A stretch of DNA of 13,415 nucleotides from an uncultured Planctomycetaceae bacterium (GCA_937860165.1 CALMBE010000438.1:1-13415); one strand, 5' to 3'. Shown: positions 1 to 7,343, counted from the stretch's first letter. Program-made: numbers and translations. Notes: a model not told the origin generated them from the letters alone.

Positions 1-2
1 AC

Positions 3-77
3 GATCACGACGATGTGCAATCCGCATCGGCGAATTTCAACATCCCCGACGACGCGATGGCCCAGTTGCAGGAGTAG
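3..77 (+). CDS. C-terminal end of an unidentified protein (partial)
   Basis: An open frame enters from the left edge and ends at TAG (75-77). It encodes 24 residues ending NIPDDAMAQLQE. The composition (acidic, with Asn/Pro/Ala) looks like a normal protein tail, and the strong palindrome at 91-116 starts 13 bases after the stop, as expected at a gene end. Too little is present to assign a family. The alternative is that this is non-coding; only the stop and the following hairpin argue for a gene. Confidence 0.4.
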   Translation, partial: DHDDVQSASANFNIPDDAMAQLQE

Positions 78-90
78 TTTGAACCCGTTT

Positions 91-116
91 GGACTGGTCG
101 CTGAAGCGACCAGTCC
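91..116. terminator. Strong palindrome between convergent genes
   Basis: GGACTGGTCGC (91-101), loop TGAA, GCGACCAGTCC (106-116): an 11-bp perfect stem with a four-base loop. It lies between the stop of the left-edge + strand frame (77) and the stop of the minus-strand cytochrome gene (138). No U-run follows on either strand, so a classical intrinsic terminator is not proven. It may be a bidirectional terminator or an extragenic palindrome of repeat type. Confidence 0.55.
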
Positions 117-137
117 GCATCTGAGGCAATATCCCGC

Positions 138-1688
138 TCAGTCTTTGCCGGGGTGTTTCACTTTCGGCCAGTATTTTTGGAAGTCGAACTCGGGGCTGTT
201 GTCGAGGTCGTGGCACTCTTGGCACATCTTGACCACGGTACCAGCGATTTGCCCATCCTTGTTCCCTTCGTTCTCGACGATCTTAAGTCGCAATGCCGCA
301 CGCAGGGCTTCGATTTCCTTGTCTTCGAGTATCACTTCCCCAGACTCGGCGGCAACGTGGGCCGAGGCGGGACCATGGCAGTTCTCGCAGCCATTGCCGT
401 GCATCAGGGGGGACTCCTGGAGGCCCACAAAGCCCGACTCGTAGGGGAAAAATTCCTGGGGGTTCCAACCCGCGGCATGGCAACTCAAGCACTCGGGATC
501 GAATTGCCGGGGGGGGGGGAGTTTCACCAGGGTCTCGGTCGCGTGAGCATGGGGAGTCTTATCGAACACTGCCGAGGCCTTAGTGTGGCAGTCGGCGCAG
601 ACAGCACTCCCTGCGAAGGAATCCTCGGGGTGTTTGATGCCAGTAAGCCCCAGTCCGGCGAGGGTGATGGTTTCGAGTTCCTTTTGATACTCGACCAATT
701 GTTGCTGCATCTCGGGCGAATCTGCAAAGCGATGGTCGAGTGGTACCCGCTGGTAGCGGAGGGGCTGGGCAGGGTCATCGTAGACACCGATCACAATCGC
801 GTACTGCCCCTTGTGCCCCGCTTCGACCAAGTAGGAACTGGTCCCCTCGATGGGACGTGACCGATTGGGGGGAGTCTCGGCGCCGCCGGTAGTGCCAACG
901 AAATTAAATTGAGGAAATTGCTTGGCGAGCGTCTCGGCCTCCTGAGGATCGCCGTGAACCAGCAAGACAGTAAGGTCGCACCCGGCAGCGGCGATTTGCG
1001 GAGCAACCTTGGTGAGGGCTTCGACAGGGTCGACGATGGTGATGCCTGGACTGGGAGTCAGGGCCGCTTTGTATTTCGCACCGAGTACGGTTGTCACCCC
1101 GATTTTTTTTCCAGCCGCTTCGATGACCCGAAACGGCTTGGCGATTCCGAAGAGATCGACATTGGCGGAGATGAAGGGGTTCTTGTCCCCGTCGAAATTG
1201 GCTGCCACGTAGAAGATCGAATCCCCAGAGATCTGCAAGTCCTTGGCCCCCACACCCACGGCTTGGTAACCGATGGCCGCGAGAGAACAGAGTGCATATC
1301 TAAATTTCATTTCGGACTGAGGTCCCGTGCGTCGCACTTGGCCCCCCATGTCGAGCGGCACGGGGTTCCAGCCGTCGGCGCCGAGTTGCCGCAGAAAAGT
1401 GTGTCGGCGTTTCATGCCACCGAGCTGGTTATCGAGTCCCGCGCAGCCGCAAGGTTCCAAGTAACCGTCCAGTTCGCCGGTAAACACCAAGGCCAATTGG
1501 GGCTTGGGCCAATCCTCGAAGATCGGACCATTTTTCTCGAGGGCATCAGCGATTTCCGCCGCGCGATCCACGGGTTCGCTGGCAGTCTCGTCCGAATGAA
1601 GGGCACGCGCACCGACGAGGAAAAGTATCAACATTGCCACGCCGCAAAGGATGCGTTTCGTGTGAAAAGGTTCTGTCCTGAACTTCAT
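138..1688 (-). CDS. Exported phosphatase-like domain fused to a tetrahaem cytochrome c
   Basis: A 516-aa product if started at the ATG at 1688. The frame is open further upstream to 1742, but the chosen start places the N-terminus directly before a Sec signal: MKFRTEPFHTKR, then a hydrophobic stretch ILCGVAMLILFLVGARA. Residues ~60-320 resemble the N-terminal domain of the 5'-nucleotidase/metallophosphatase type: GELDGYLEPCGC followed by a GLDNQLGG stretch, then ANVDLFG and a VHGDP motif. The C-terminal part carries four CXXCH haem-attachment motifs: CADCH (~364), CLSCH (~400), CENCH (~434) and CQECH (~489), spaced as in cytochrome c554-like multihaem domains. The mature protein would act outside the cytoplasmic membrane, binding c-type haem and probably transferring electrons. 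The phosphatase-like half may not be catalytic. It is the last gene of the minus-strand block, 260 bp after the DUF1573 gene. The partner and substrate are unknown. Confidence 0.85.
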   Translation of the reverse strand: MKFRTEPFHTKRILCGVAMLILFLVGARALHSDETASEPVDRAAEIADALEKNGPIFEDWPKPQLALVFTGELDGYLEPCGCAGLDNQLGGMKRRHTFLRQLGADGWNPVPLDMGGQVRRTGPQSEMKFRYALCSLAAIGYQAVGVGAKDLQISGDSIFYVAANFDGDKNPFISANVDLFGIAKPFRVIEAAGKKIGVTTVLGAKYKAALTPSPGITIVDPVEALTKVAPQIAAAGCDLTVLLVHGDPQEAETLAKQFPQFNFVGTTGGAETPPNRSRPIEGTSSYLVEAGHKGQYAIVIGVYDDPAQPLRYQRVPLDHRFADSPEMQQQLVEYQKELETITLAGLGLTGIKHPEDSFAGSAVCADCHTKASAVFDKTPHAHATETLVKLPPPRQFDPECLSCHAAGWNPQEFFPYESGFVGLQESPLMHGNGCENCHGPASAHVAAESGEVILEDKEIEALRAALRLKIVENEGNKDGQIAGTVVKMCQECHDLDNSPEFDFQKYWPKVKHPGKD

Positions 1689-1948
1689 GATCGCTCGCTC
1701 GAAATCCTGGGAAAATATTTGCCACAAAGACACGGAAGGCACGTGGCTGGGAAAGGCTTAAGTCGTAAGTCGTAAGTAATTCACAGAACTACAGGCTTTA
1801 TATTTCTCCAGCCCCCGACCTCCAGTCCCCAGCCCCTATTCGTCGTGCCGTCGTGGTTCAATCTTGCACTGTAATTCTGGTGTCAGAATCGTAGCCGTTT
1901 CGCGTTAATGCTGCCAGCACAATTGCCGCCCGTGCGAATCGCAGCCGA
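1689..1948. other. Intergenic region with low-complexity phrases
   Basis: No gene is seen. On the minus strand, leading into the cytochrome gene, the region has a G-rich run (complement of ~1807-1840, several GGGG/GGGGG blocks), three near-tandem copies of TAAGTCG/TAAGT (1758-1778), and near 1724 the phrase CCACAAAGACACGGAAGG. A small perfect hairpin, ATTCTG-GTGT-CAGAAT (1874-1889), lies downstream of the DUF1573 stop and could be a weak terminator, but it has no U-tract. No convincing -35/-10 pair was found. Confidence 0.4.
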
Positions 1949-3148
1949 TCATTCCACGGAAAACCGAACTTTGAGGCGTACTTCCTTGGTACTCGGATGC
2001 GTGGAGCCGAGCACGATTTGGCCGTCGCCGGTGCGTCCTTCGTCGTCCTCAGCGGTTCGGCTCATCCGCACCATCGAGCGGGTACCGGCGGGGATTTCTA
2101 CGAACAGAGGAACATGCACCAACTGCGGGCTGATCGATTTGGCTTCGCCCAGAGTGACCTTCAGTTCGGAGGGTTCAACGCTAGCAATCGCAAGTTCGGT
2201 CCCCGGGGCATCGGCACCGCGAATCGCCACGTTGAGCCGAACTTTCTTCCCCGCTCGACGATCCACGGAGCCGACTCGCAAGATACCCTGTTGAGGAATC
2301 CAACCAGGGCCGAACACGGAGATATCGCCCACGACGGTCCCCATAACAGGCAAGGTGAGTTTCTCCGCCTTGGGAAGATTGGTTTCCAGAGTGAGCCAGG
2401 CGAAAATTGGGCCCAAGGATTTGCCCGCCTTGAGTTGCGCCGTTACCTTGACCCCGCTGAGCGCAGCCGGGTTGGGGAGTTCAGATTTTTCCGCAGGAGC
2501 AATCACAATTTCAATGGCCTCGGCGATCGTGGAGTCGCTCAATTCATGGTGCAACACGCGAACTTCCTCTCCCAGATTCGACATCAAATAGGTAGAAGCC
2601 TCGGTCGAGGAACCAGCCTTCACCGTACCAAACAATAATTCGGCTGGCTGAACAGAACTGGACTCGACCACTTCCCCGGCGACGGTGATTTCAATCCGCG
2701 CATGGGCCGGGTCGTTGGTCGAGAAAGTAGCTCCGTGCCGAAATTGACCCGGCGGGGTCTTGGCGGTCCATTCGAGTTTGACAATGTCGGATTTACCCGG
2801 GGGGACGTCGATCGACTTACGCGACTCGACATCTTCGCCTCCCACCTCCACTTTGGTGCATTTACAGGTGTGCGATTGAAAAACAATCTTGAGCGGAACA
2901 TCGCCCGTATTCGAGATTTTGAATTCGTGGTTCATCGAGGTGCCACGCTCGATGCGATCGAACTTGAACTCCGTTTCGAGAGCTTCTGCCGAGGGGCCCT
3001 GGAGTCGCGTTGGGCTTTCGGGGGATGTTATTGGTGAGGTCGTGGCACTCGAATCGACCGGCAACCGGGCTTCATAGTACCCCAGACTTGCCCCGAGCGC
3101 GAGTCCCAACGTCACGACGGATAACGACAAACTAAGGAGACTTTTCAT
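1949..3148 (-). CDS. DUF1573 domain protein, exported or membrane-anchored
   Basis: A 399-aa product from the ATG at 3148. An in-frame GTG at 3181 would add 11 residues ahead of the signal-like segment and is less likely. The N-terminus MKSLLSLSLSVVTLGLALGASLG is a hydrophobic signal or anchor. Residues ~55-150 match DUF1573, an immunoglobulin-like beta-sandwich related to the ASPM/SPD-2/Hydin type: FKFDRIERG, FKISNTGDVPLKI and the cysteine-containing HTCKCTKV. Further beta-rich repeats follow (for example VQPAELLFGTVKAGSS). Such proteins are abundant in planctomycetes and are thought to work at the cell envelope, but the family has no defined biochemical role. The gene lies 66 bp downstream of the DUF4416 gene on the same strand, so the two may be cotranscribed. 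Confidence 0.88.
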   Translation of the reverse strand: MKSLLSLSLSVVTLGLALGASLGYYEARLPVDSSATTSPITSPESPTRLQGPSAEALETEFKFDRIERGTSMNHEFKISNTGDVPLKIVFQSHTCKCTKVEVGGEDVESRKSIDVPPGKSDIVKLEWTAKTPPGQFRHGATFSTNDPAHARIEITVAGEVVESSSVQPAELLFGTVKAGSSTEASTYLMSNLGEEVRVLHHELSDSTIAEAIEIVIAPAEKSELPNPAALSGVKVTAQLKAGKSLGPIFAWLTLETNLPKAEKLTLPVMGTVVGDISVFGPGWIPQQGILRVGSVDRRAGKKVRLNVAIRGADAPGTELAIASVEPSELKVTLGEAKSISPQLVHVPLFVEIPAGTRSMVRMSRTAEDDEGRTGDGQIVLGSTHPSTKEVRLKVRFSVE

Positions 3149-3214
3149 GAGTTTTGGCACCCGCCTAAGGACTTGATTCACTCAGGCCATTGTAAGTCGC
3201 TCGGCAAGTGGGCG

Positions 3215-3748
3215 TCAATTTGCCCGCGAGTGCAACAACTCGCGGCAGGCGGTGAAAAAGGCTTGAAAATCTTCGCGGCGATAGTCGGGGTAGGTCCACT
3301 CGAACGGGTGCCACTGCTTGGCACGATAGCGAAGTGTCGTTTCCGCGTAGATGCCCTCGGACAGATAAACTCGGTGCGAGTGATCCTTGGTCGAAGCGAG
3401 CACCAGCTTGGCCCGCGTGAGATTTCCGGGGTCGAGATTGAGCGGCCGGGGCTCGGCGTGCCCGGCCGGGGTGGCGTATTCGATTTCCCACTGGTTGGTG
3501 AGGTGCTTGATCGCGGCGAGTCGCCCGGGGTCCATCGGCGTGGCGGGAACGAGGAATTGCTTTTTCAGGTCGGCCCCCATGGTGGCCGTGTAGTAATCGG
3601 TCTCGGTGAAGTCGAAGGCCGGACTGACGCCACCTTCGACACCAAACTCGGCGGCAATTTTTTCACGGGCCCAGTGCAGCGCAGCGTCGTAGCGCGAGCT
3701 GACGGCAACGATGAGGAGAACGGGTTGGGGGGGGGAGATGGTGCCCAT
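3215..3748 (-). CDS. DUF4416 family protein
   Basis: A 177-aa product covering the whole DUF4416 family length. Family-like stretches include PQPVLLIVAVSSRY at the N-terminus, FDFTETDYYTATMGADLKKQF (~46-66), LNLDPGNLTRAKLVLASTKDHSHRVYL (~103-129), GIYAETTLRYR and WTYPDYRREDFQAFF. It has no signal peptide or membrane segment, so it is cytoplasmic. The function is not established. The ATG at 3748 lies only 6 bp after the hicA stop, without a good Shine-Dalgarno sequence, suggesting cotranscription or translational coupling with hicA. HicBA appears to have been placed directly in front of it. Confidence 0.88.
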   Translation of the reverse strand: MGTISPPQPVLLIVAVSSRYDAALHWAREKIAAEFGVEGGVSPAFDFTETDYYTATMGADLKKQFLVPATPMDPGRLAAIKHLTNQWEIEYATPAGHAEPRPLNLDPGNLTRAKLVLASTKDHSHRVYLSEGIYAETTLRYRAKQWHPFEWTYPDYRREDFQAFFTACRELLHSRAN

Positions 3749-3754
3749 GGATAG

Positions 3755-3985
3755 CTACAGCAATTTAAGGAATTCTTCGACGGAAAGGTCTGCTTGCCGA
3801 ATGATCGCACGCAACAGTCCCCGTTTGATCTCCTTGCGGTTGGGAATCGTGATACCTTTGGGAGGATCTGCGCGATGGAGAAAGATGTGGCTTCCTTTGC
3901 CGCGGCCAGTAATCTGTTGGAAGTCGACTTTTTCTAGCGCGCGACTGACTTCCCGAGCAGATAGGACTGGAAGCTTCGCACTCAT
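3755..3985 (-). CDS. hicA: HicA-type toxin (mRNA interferase)
   Basis: A 76-aa product, normal for HicA. It has the compact double-stranded-RNA-binding fold signature: LSAREVSRALEKVDFQQ, then GRGKGSHIFLH with the expected catalytic histidine at H33, then TIPNRKEIKRGLLRAIIRQADLS and a final EEFLKLL helix. HicA proteins cleave translated mRNA and are neutralised by HicB. The ATG at 3985 has an AAGGA Shine-Dalgarno match 9 bases upstream. hicA follows hicB by 16 bp, an antitoxin-first order seen in many HicBA loci. All expected key residues are present, so it looks intact. Confidence 0.93.
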   Translation of the reverse strand: MSAKLPVLSAREVSRALEKVDFQQITGRGKGSHIFLHRADPPKGITIPNRKEIKRGLLRAIIRQADLSVEEFLKLL

Positions 3986-4001
3986 GTCCGATAGTCCTTG
4001 C

Positions 4002-4229
4002 TCAGGTCAGCACACAGACCTGGACTTCCAGATTATCTTCTGGCACCGCCATGCCTGTTTGTTGTGCCCCATCGATCCAGGTGGCGATGGCATCACGGAT
4101 GTTGGCGATGGCTTCCTCGCGGGTTTCACCTTGACTCAGACAACCTGGTAAGCTGGGGACCTCGGCAATCCAGCCGCCGTCCTCGTGGTCTGGAAATAAG
4201 ATCACCTGTCGCATAGCAGACTGGGGCAT
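4002..4229 (-). CDS. hicB: HicB-type antitoxin, short form
   Basis: A 75-aa product with the partial RNase H-like HicB fold: VILFPDHEDGGWIAEVPSLPGCLSQGETREEAIANIRDAIATWI. It ends shortly after that domain, without the C-terminal helix-turn-helix or ribbon-helix-helix DNA-binding extension found in longer HicB proteins, so autorepression by this protein alone is uncertain. The start is ambiguous. The ATG at 4229 is taken here; the ATG at 4214 (MRQVIL) matches the usual family N-terminus better, but neither has a strong Shine-Dalgarno site. It would bind and neutralise the adjacent HicA. Confidence 0.92.
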   Translation of the reverse strand: MPQSAMRQVILFPDHEDGGWIAEVPSLPGCLSQGETREEAIANIRDAIATWIDGAQQTGMAVPEDNLEVQVCVLT

Positions 4230-4276
4230 AGTTCACACTCTCGATGAGCAGGAAATGAAATGGGGGGCTGGTCGCC

Positions 4277-4282
4277 ATTATA
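4277..4282 (-). promoter_or_regulatory. Candidate -10 box for hicBA
   Basis: On the minus strand TATAAT (complement of ATTATA) lies 47 bases upstream of the hicB ATG, inside the 79-bp gap after proS. No good -35 box is at the usual distance. A perfect -10 in this gap suggests hicBA has its own transcription start and is not only read through from proS. Confidence 0.45.
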
Positions 4283-4308
4283 CCCTGAAACCGACTTTGA
4301 ATACACGC

Positions 4309-5811
4309 TCAATACGCCCGCGCGAACACGCCACGCTGTGGGCTGGGCTCGCCGGTGAAAATACATTTGCCCGTTTCCCGTGGCGCGTCCAACGGTACGC
4401 AGCGGACCGTGCATTTTAGCTCCTTGAGTTTTTCCTCCATCACGGGGCCATCGGCAAAGTGGCAATACGCCAAACCGCCGGGGGCGCTTTCGGCGAAGTA
4501 GTCGTTGAACTCACTGAGCGAATTGAGTTCGACCGTGGCCGAGGTGCGGAGGGTTGCGGCGCGGTCGAAGAGCGACTTTTGAATCTCGGCTAAGCGGCTA
4601 GCGGCGGTGGCGACCAATTCATTTCGCAACACCGGTTCAGCTTTGCCGGCTAGATCGCGGCGTTTGACCATGACTTTCCCCTCGGCGATATCGCGGGGGC
4701 CGATTTCCAGCACGAGCGGCACGCCCCGTTTGACCCATTGCCATTTCTTGTCGCCGCCGCGGAGGTCGCGGTCATCGATCCGCACACGAATGGGCTCGCT
4801 GTCGTAGGATTGGTCCGCCAGTTCAGACTTCACACTCTCGCAGTACGGCAACACGAGGGCCCGTTCCTCGGGAGTGCGATACAGTGGCAAAATCACGGCG
4901 TGGGCTGGGGCGAGTTGGGGTGGGAGCACCAGGCCATCGTCGTCGGAATGGGTCATAATCAGCCCGCCGATGAGTCTGGTTGAAACGCCCCAACTGGTAG
5001 TCCAAGCGTATTCGAGTTCACCCGCTTCGCTCTGAAATTTGATCTCCTGGGCCTTGGCAAAATTCTGACCCAAGAAGTGCGAAGTGCCTGCCTGAAGTGC
5101 TTTGCGATCTTGCATCAGGGCCTCGATACTGTAGGTGGCGACCGCTCCCGGAAAACGCTCCCCGGCAGTTTTTTCGCCTTTGATGACCGGCATGGCCATC
5201 GCACCCTCGGCGAAGTCGGCGTACACGTCGAGCATCTGGCGAGTTTCGGCTTGCGCTTCCGCGGCGCTGGCATGAACGGTGTGCCCTTCTTGCCAGAGAA
5301 ATTCCGTGGTCCGCAGAAACATTCGCGTCCGCAGTTCCCAGCGGACCACATTGGCCCACTGATTGATGAGGATCGGCAGGTCGCGGTACGATTGCACCCA
5401 GCGGGCAAAGGTCGCCCCGATGATCGTTTCGCTGGTGGGACGCACGATGAGTGGCTCTTCGAGCTTGGCACTGGGGGCCGGCTGCAATCCCCCTTTGCCA
5501 TCGGGCTCGAGTCGATGATGAGTCACCACGGCACATTCCTTGGCAAAGCCCTCGACATGCTGGGCCTCTTTTTCCAGGAAGCTCATCGGAATGAACAGCG
5601 GGAAGTAAGCGTTCTCGTGCCCGGTGGCTTTGAACATCGCGTCCAATCGTCGCTGGATGTTTTCCCAGATGGCGTAGCCCCACGGTTTGATGACCATGCA
5701 GCCACGGACGTCGGAATTTTCGGCGAGGTCCGCCGCTTTGACGACTTGCTGATACCACTCGGGGTAGTTTTCGGCGCGGGTGGGGGTGATGGCGGTTTTC
5801 GGTGCGGACAT
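4309..5811 (-). CDS. proS: Prolyl-tRNA synthetase, archaeal/eukaryotic-type
   Basis: A 500-aa class II aminoacyl-tRNA synthetase that charges tRNA-Pro with proline. It is the short form without the bacterial editing insertion. Visible motifs include KPWGYAIWENIQ (~42-53, motif 1 region), RPTSET (~124-129), RTTEFLWQEGHT (~167-178, motif 2), TSHFLGQNFAKA (~243-254) and TTSWGVSTRLIGG followed by MTHSDDDGLVLPP (~271-298). The anticodon-binding domain follows, and the C-terminal domain ends in FARAY. The terminal Tyr is characteristic of this ProRS group. The zinc-site cysteines of the C-terminal domain seem only partly retained: the last pair reads GKCIFTGEP, lacking the second Cys. The ATG at 5811 is preceded by a C-rich leader without a Shine-Dalgarno site. 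It is transcribed divergently from the yhaM-like gene. Confidence 0.97.
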   Translation of the reverse strand: MSAPKTAITPTRAENYPEWYQQVVKAADLAENSDVRGCMVIKPWGYAIWENIQRRLDAMFKATGHENAYFPLFIPMSFLEKEAQHVEGFAKECAVVTHHRLEPDGKGGLQPAPSAKLEEPLIVRPTSETIIGATFARWVQSYRDLPILINQWANVVRWELRTRMFLRTTEFLWQEGHTVHASAAEAQAETRQMLDVYADFAEGAMAMPVIKGEKTAGERFPGAVATYSIEALMQDRKALQAGTSHFLGQNFAKAQEIKFQSEAGELEYAWTTSWGVSTRLIGGLIMTHSDDDGLVLPPQLAPAHAVILPLYRTPEERALVLPYCESVKSELADQSYDSEPIRVRIDDRDLRGGDKKWQWVKRGVPLVLEIGPRDIAEGKVMVKRRDLAGKAEPVLRNELVATAASRLAEIQKSLFDRAATLRTSATVELNSLSEFNDYFAESAPGGLAYCHFADGPVMEEKLKELKCTVRCVPLDAPRETGKCIFTGEPSPQRGVFARAY

Positions 5812-6011
5812 GGGCGAGGGTTCAGGGCTCGGGGTTCAGGAAGACAGGAATTGTTCGCGGCATTCTACGGGAATTTTGGGCAGGAGAACATCGCCCTGGG
5901 AAGGGCACCAGCAATTCTTGGAGGAATCTGATAGGATCGAGCGACTGACTTTTTCCCGGCGACACGTTGTGTCGCGGCTATTTCTGAACCCTCGAACCCT
6001 GAATCCTCTCT
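5812..6011. promoter_or_regulatory. Divergent leader region between proS and the yhaM-like gene
   Basis: 200 bp with no gene. Both start codons are immediately preceded, each on its own strand, by a very similar C-rich, purine-poor segment of about 30 bases built on CTGAACCC and CCCTGAA units (5812-5842 for proS, 5981-6011 for the + strand gene). Neither has a Shine-Dalgarno motif. A REP-like hairpin (5959-5980) sits just inside the right copy. No clear sigma-70 boxes were identified. Confidence 0.5.
5959..5980 (-). repeat. REP-like hairpin, copy 1
   Basis: Hairpin GCGACAC-GTT-GTGTCGC (5959-5975), followed on the + strand by GGCTA (5976-5980) and TTTCT. Read on the minus strand it is TAGCC followed by a 17-nt palindrome. 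It is the same element as at 7808-7829, with two compensated stem positions. It lies about 30 bp upstream of the yhaM-like start codon. Confidence 0.65.
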
Positions 6012-6992
6012 ATGTCTAGCGACTCTCGACGTTTTGCCAGCCAACTTAGTCACAACGAAGCCGTGGCGCAAGTCTTCATGGCCTCGGAGAAGCAACTCCG
6101 ACCCAATCGCAATGGCAATCTTTACCTGCAAGTAGATTTGTCGGATCGGAGCGGTTCGGTCAGCACTCGCATGTGGAATGCCACCGAGAACGACTACAAG
6201 GGTTTCGAGAATGGCGACTATGTGCATGTCGAGGGAACGACTCAACTCTTTCAGGGCAACATGCAATTGATCGCCACGCGGATCCGCCAAGCCCGGCCCG
6301 ACGAAGTCGACGAGAGTGATTTTATCGCGCTGCAATCGGCGGATATCGAGCGAATGCAAAAGAGGCTGATTGAAATTTTGGGGACCATTCAGTCGATTCC
6401 CTTGGCCCGGCTCGCCAAGGGGTTTCTCAAGGATGAACCCTTCATGGCAAATTTTTGCCGGGCCCCCGCGGGGATGAAAAATCACCATGCGTATCGCGGG
6501 GGATTGCTCGAGCATGTGTTGAGCCTGATGGAATTGGTGCAGGTGGTCGCGCCCCGCTATCCGCAGCTTTCACGCGACAAACTGCTCATGGGGGCCTTCT
6601 TGCACGACGCCGCCAAGACTTCAGAACTTTCCTACGAGCGCGACATCGCCTATACCGACTCCGGGCAACTCCTGGGGCACATGGTCCTGGGTGTAACACT
6701 GCTCGATGAGAAGGTGCGGCAGATCGTGCAGCAGGAAGGCCAACCGTTTCCCGAGCGGCTGTTGATCGAGCTCAAGCACATGATCATCAGTCACCACGGC
6801 GAGTACGAATACGGAAGCACTAAACTGCCGATGACCCTGGAAGCGATTGCCCTGCACTTGCTCGACAATCTCGATGCGAAGGTAGCGAGCTTTACTCAAT
6901 TGATGAGCGACTGTCCCAACACCGACAGCAACTGGACCCAGTACTTTTCCCAGATTGGTCGGAAGTTGTTCAAACCCGAGAGTGAGGGGTGA
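6012..6992 (+). CDS. YhaM-type 3'-5' exoribonuclease (OB-fold plus HD domain)
   Basis: A 326-aa product, normal for the YhaM/CBF1 family of single-strand 3'-5' exoribonucleases. Residues ~15-95 form an OB nucleic-acid-binding fold (NLYLQVDLSDRSGSVSTRMWN, then GDYVHVEGTTQLFQGNMQL). Residues ~155-300 form a metal-dependent HD domain: HHAYRGGLLEHV (H168), GAFLHDAAK (H198 D199), GHMVLG (H223), ISHHGEYEYGS (H261/H262) and LDNLDAK (D285/D288). It is cytoplasmic and probably acts in RNA turnover. The ATG at 6012 follows a pyrimidine-rich leader without a Shine-Dalgarno site. The last 20 codons, up to the TGA at 6990-6992, recur at 7344-7404. Confidence 0.9.
   Translation: MSSDSRRFASQLSHNEAVAQVFMASEKQLRPNRNGNLYLQVDLSDRSGSVSTRMWNATENDYKGFENGDYVHVEGTTQLFQGNMQLIATRIRQARPDEVDESDFIALQSADIERMQKRLIEILGTIQSIPLARLAKGFLKDEPFMANFCRAPAGMKNHHAYRGGLLEHVLSLMELVQVVAPRYPQLSRDKLLMGAFLHDAAKTSELSYERDIAYTDSGQLLGHMVLGVTLLDEKVRQIVQQEGQPFPERLLIELKHMIISHHGEYEYGSTKLPMTLEAIALHLLDNLDAKVASFTQLMSDCPNTDSNWTQYFSQIGRKLFKPESEG
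6932..6992 (+). repeat. Gene-tail repeat, first copy (end of the yhaM-like gene)
   Basis: The final codons of the yhaM-like gene, ending FKPESEG and stop. The same segment recurs 412 bp downstream at 7344-7404 without any insertion or deletion, both copies ending at a stop in the same frame. Homology stops sharply on both sides: upstream of 6932 and after the stop the sequences are unrelated. Confidence 0.85.
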
Positions 6993-7035
6993 GTGGACTC
7001 GAATTGGTTCGCCATCGCCTTGTTACCCTTGTTGT

Positions 7036-7044
7036 TGGTATAAT
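7036..7044 (+). promoter_or_regulatory. Extended -10 promoter of the 74-aa ORF
   Basis: TGGTATAAT: a perfect TATAAT with the TGn extension. It begins 43 bp after the yhaM-like stop and ends 29 bp before the ATG at 7074. No good -35 at 16-18 bp spacing is present, which an extended -10 can tolerate. It suggests the inserted small gene brings its own promoter. Confidence 0.5.
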
Positions 7045-7073
7045 GTGGCAAAGCCCCCTTCGGAGATATAGAA

Positions 7074-7298
7074 ATGACTCGAAATGAACTTGTCGAAATG
7101 CTCGAAGAGCGACCTTTTAAGCCCTTGCTGTTGCATATGAGCAATGGCCGAACGCATGAAATTCGACACCCAGAAAATGCGATTGTGGCCGACGACCATG
7201 CGGCCCTCTTGGCTGTACGAGAAGGGGAAGAGGTCATTCGTATTATTTCGTTGCCGCACGTCAACGAGGTCGAACCACTCTCGGCAAGGTCAAAGTAA
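7074..7298 (+). CDS. Small uncharacterised protein
   Basis: A 74-aa product with a clear Shine-Dalgarno site (GGAG, 7062-7065, 8 bases before the ATG), unlike the neighbouring housekeeping genes. The sequence (ELVEMLEERPFKPLLLHMSNGRTHEIRHPENAIV, a charged middle, then VIRIISLPHVNEVE) resembles a widespread small-protein type that begins with a short helix, then RPF-P-LH-NG, RHPE, and a final beta strand ending in a V-x-E-type motif. I know no function for that type. It has no membrane segment. It sits between the true end of the yhaM-like gene and a second copy of that gene's tail, so it looks like inserted cargo. It could be half of a toxin-antitoxin-like unit, but no partner is adjacent. 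Confidence 0.75.
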   Translation: MTRNELVEMLEERPFKPLLLHMSNGRTHEIRHPENAIVADDHAALLAVREGEEVIRIISLPHVNEVEPLSARSK

Positions 7299-7343
7299 CG
7301 CCGTGAGGTTTTGTTGCGATGGCCACAAGCGCATGCGGCGCAC

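Noticed and set aside
909..1775. 288-codon + strand frame
   Set aside because: It is antisense to the cytochrome fusion gene, whose signal peptide and CXXCH motifs are convincing. The translation shows no known features.
5865..6515. 216-codon minus-strand frame upstream of proS
   Set aside because: It overlaps the yhaM-like gene in antisense and the proS leader. It has no motif and conflicts with a clearly coding + strand frame.
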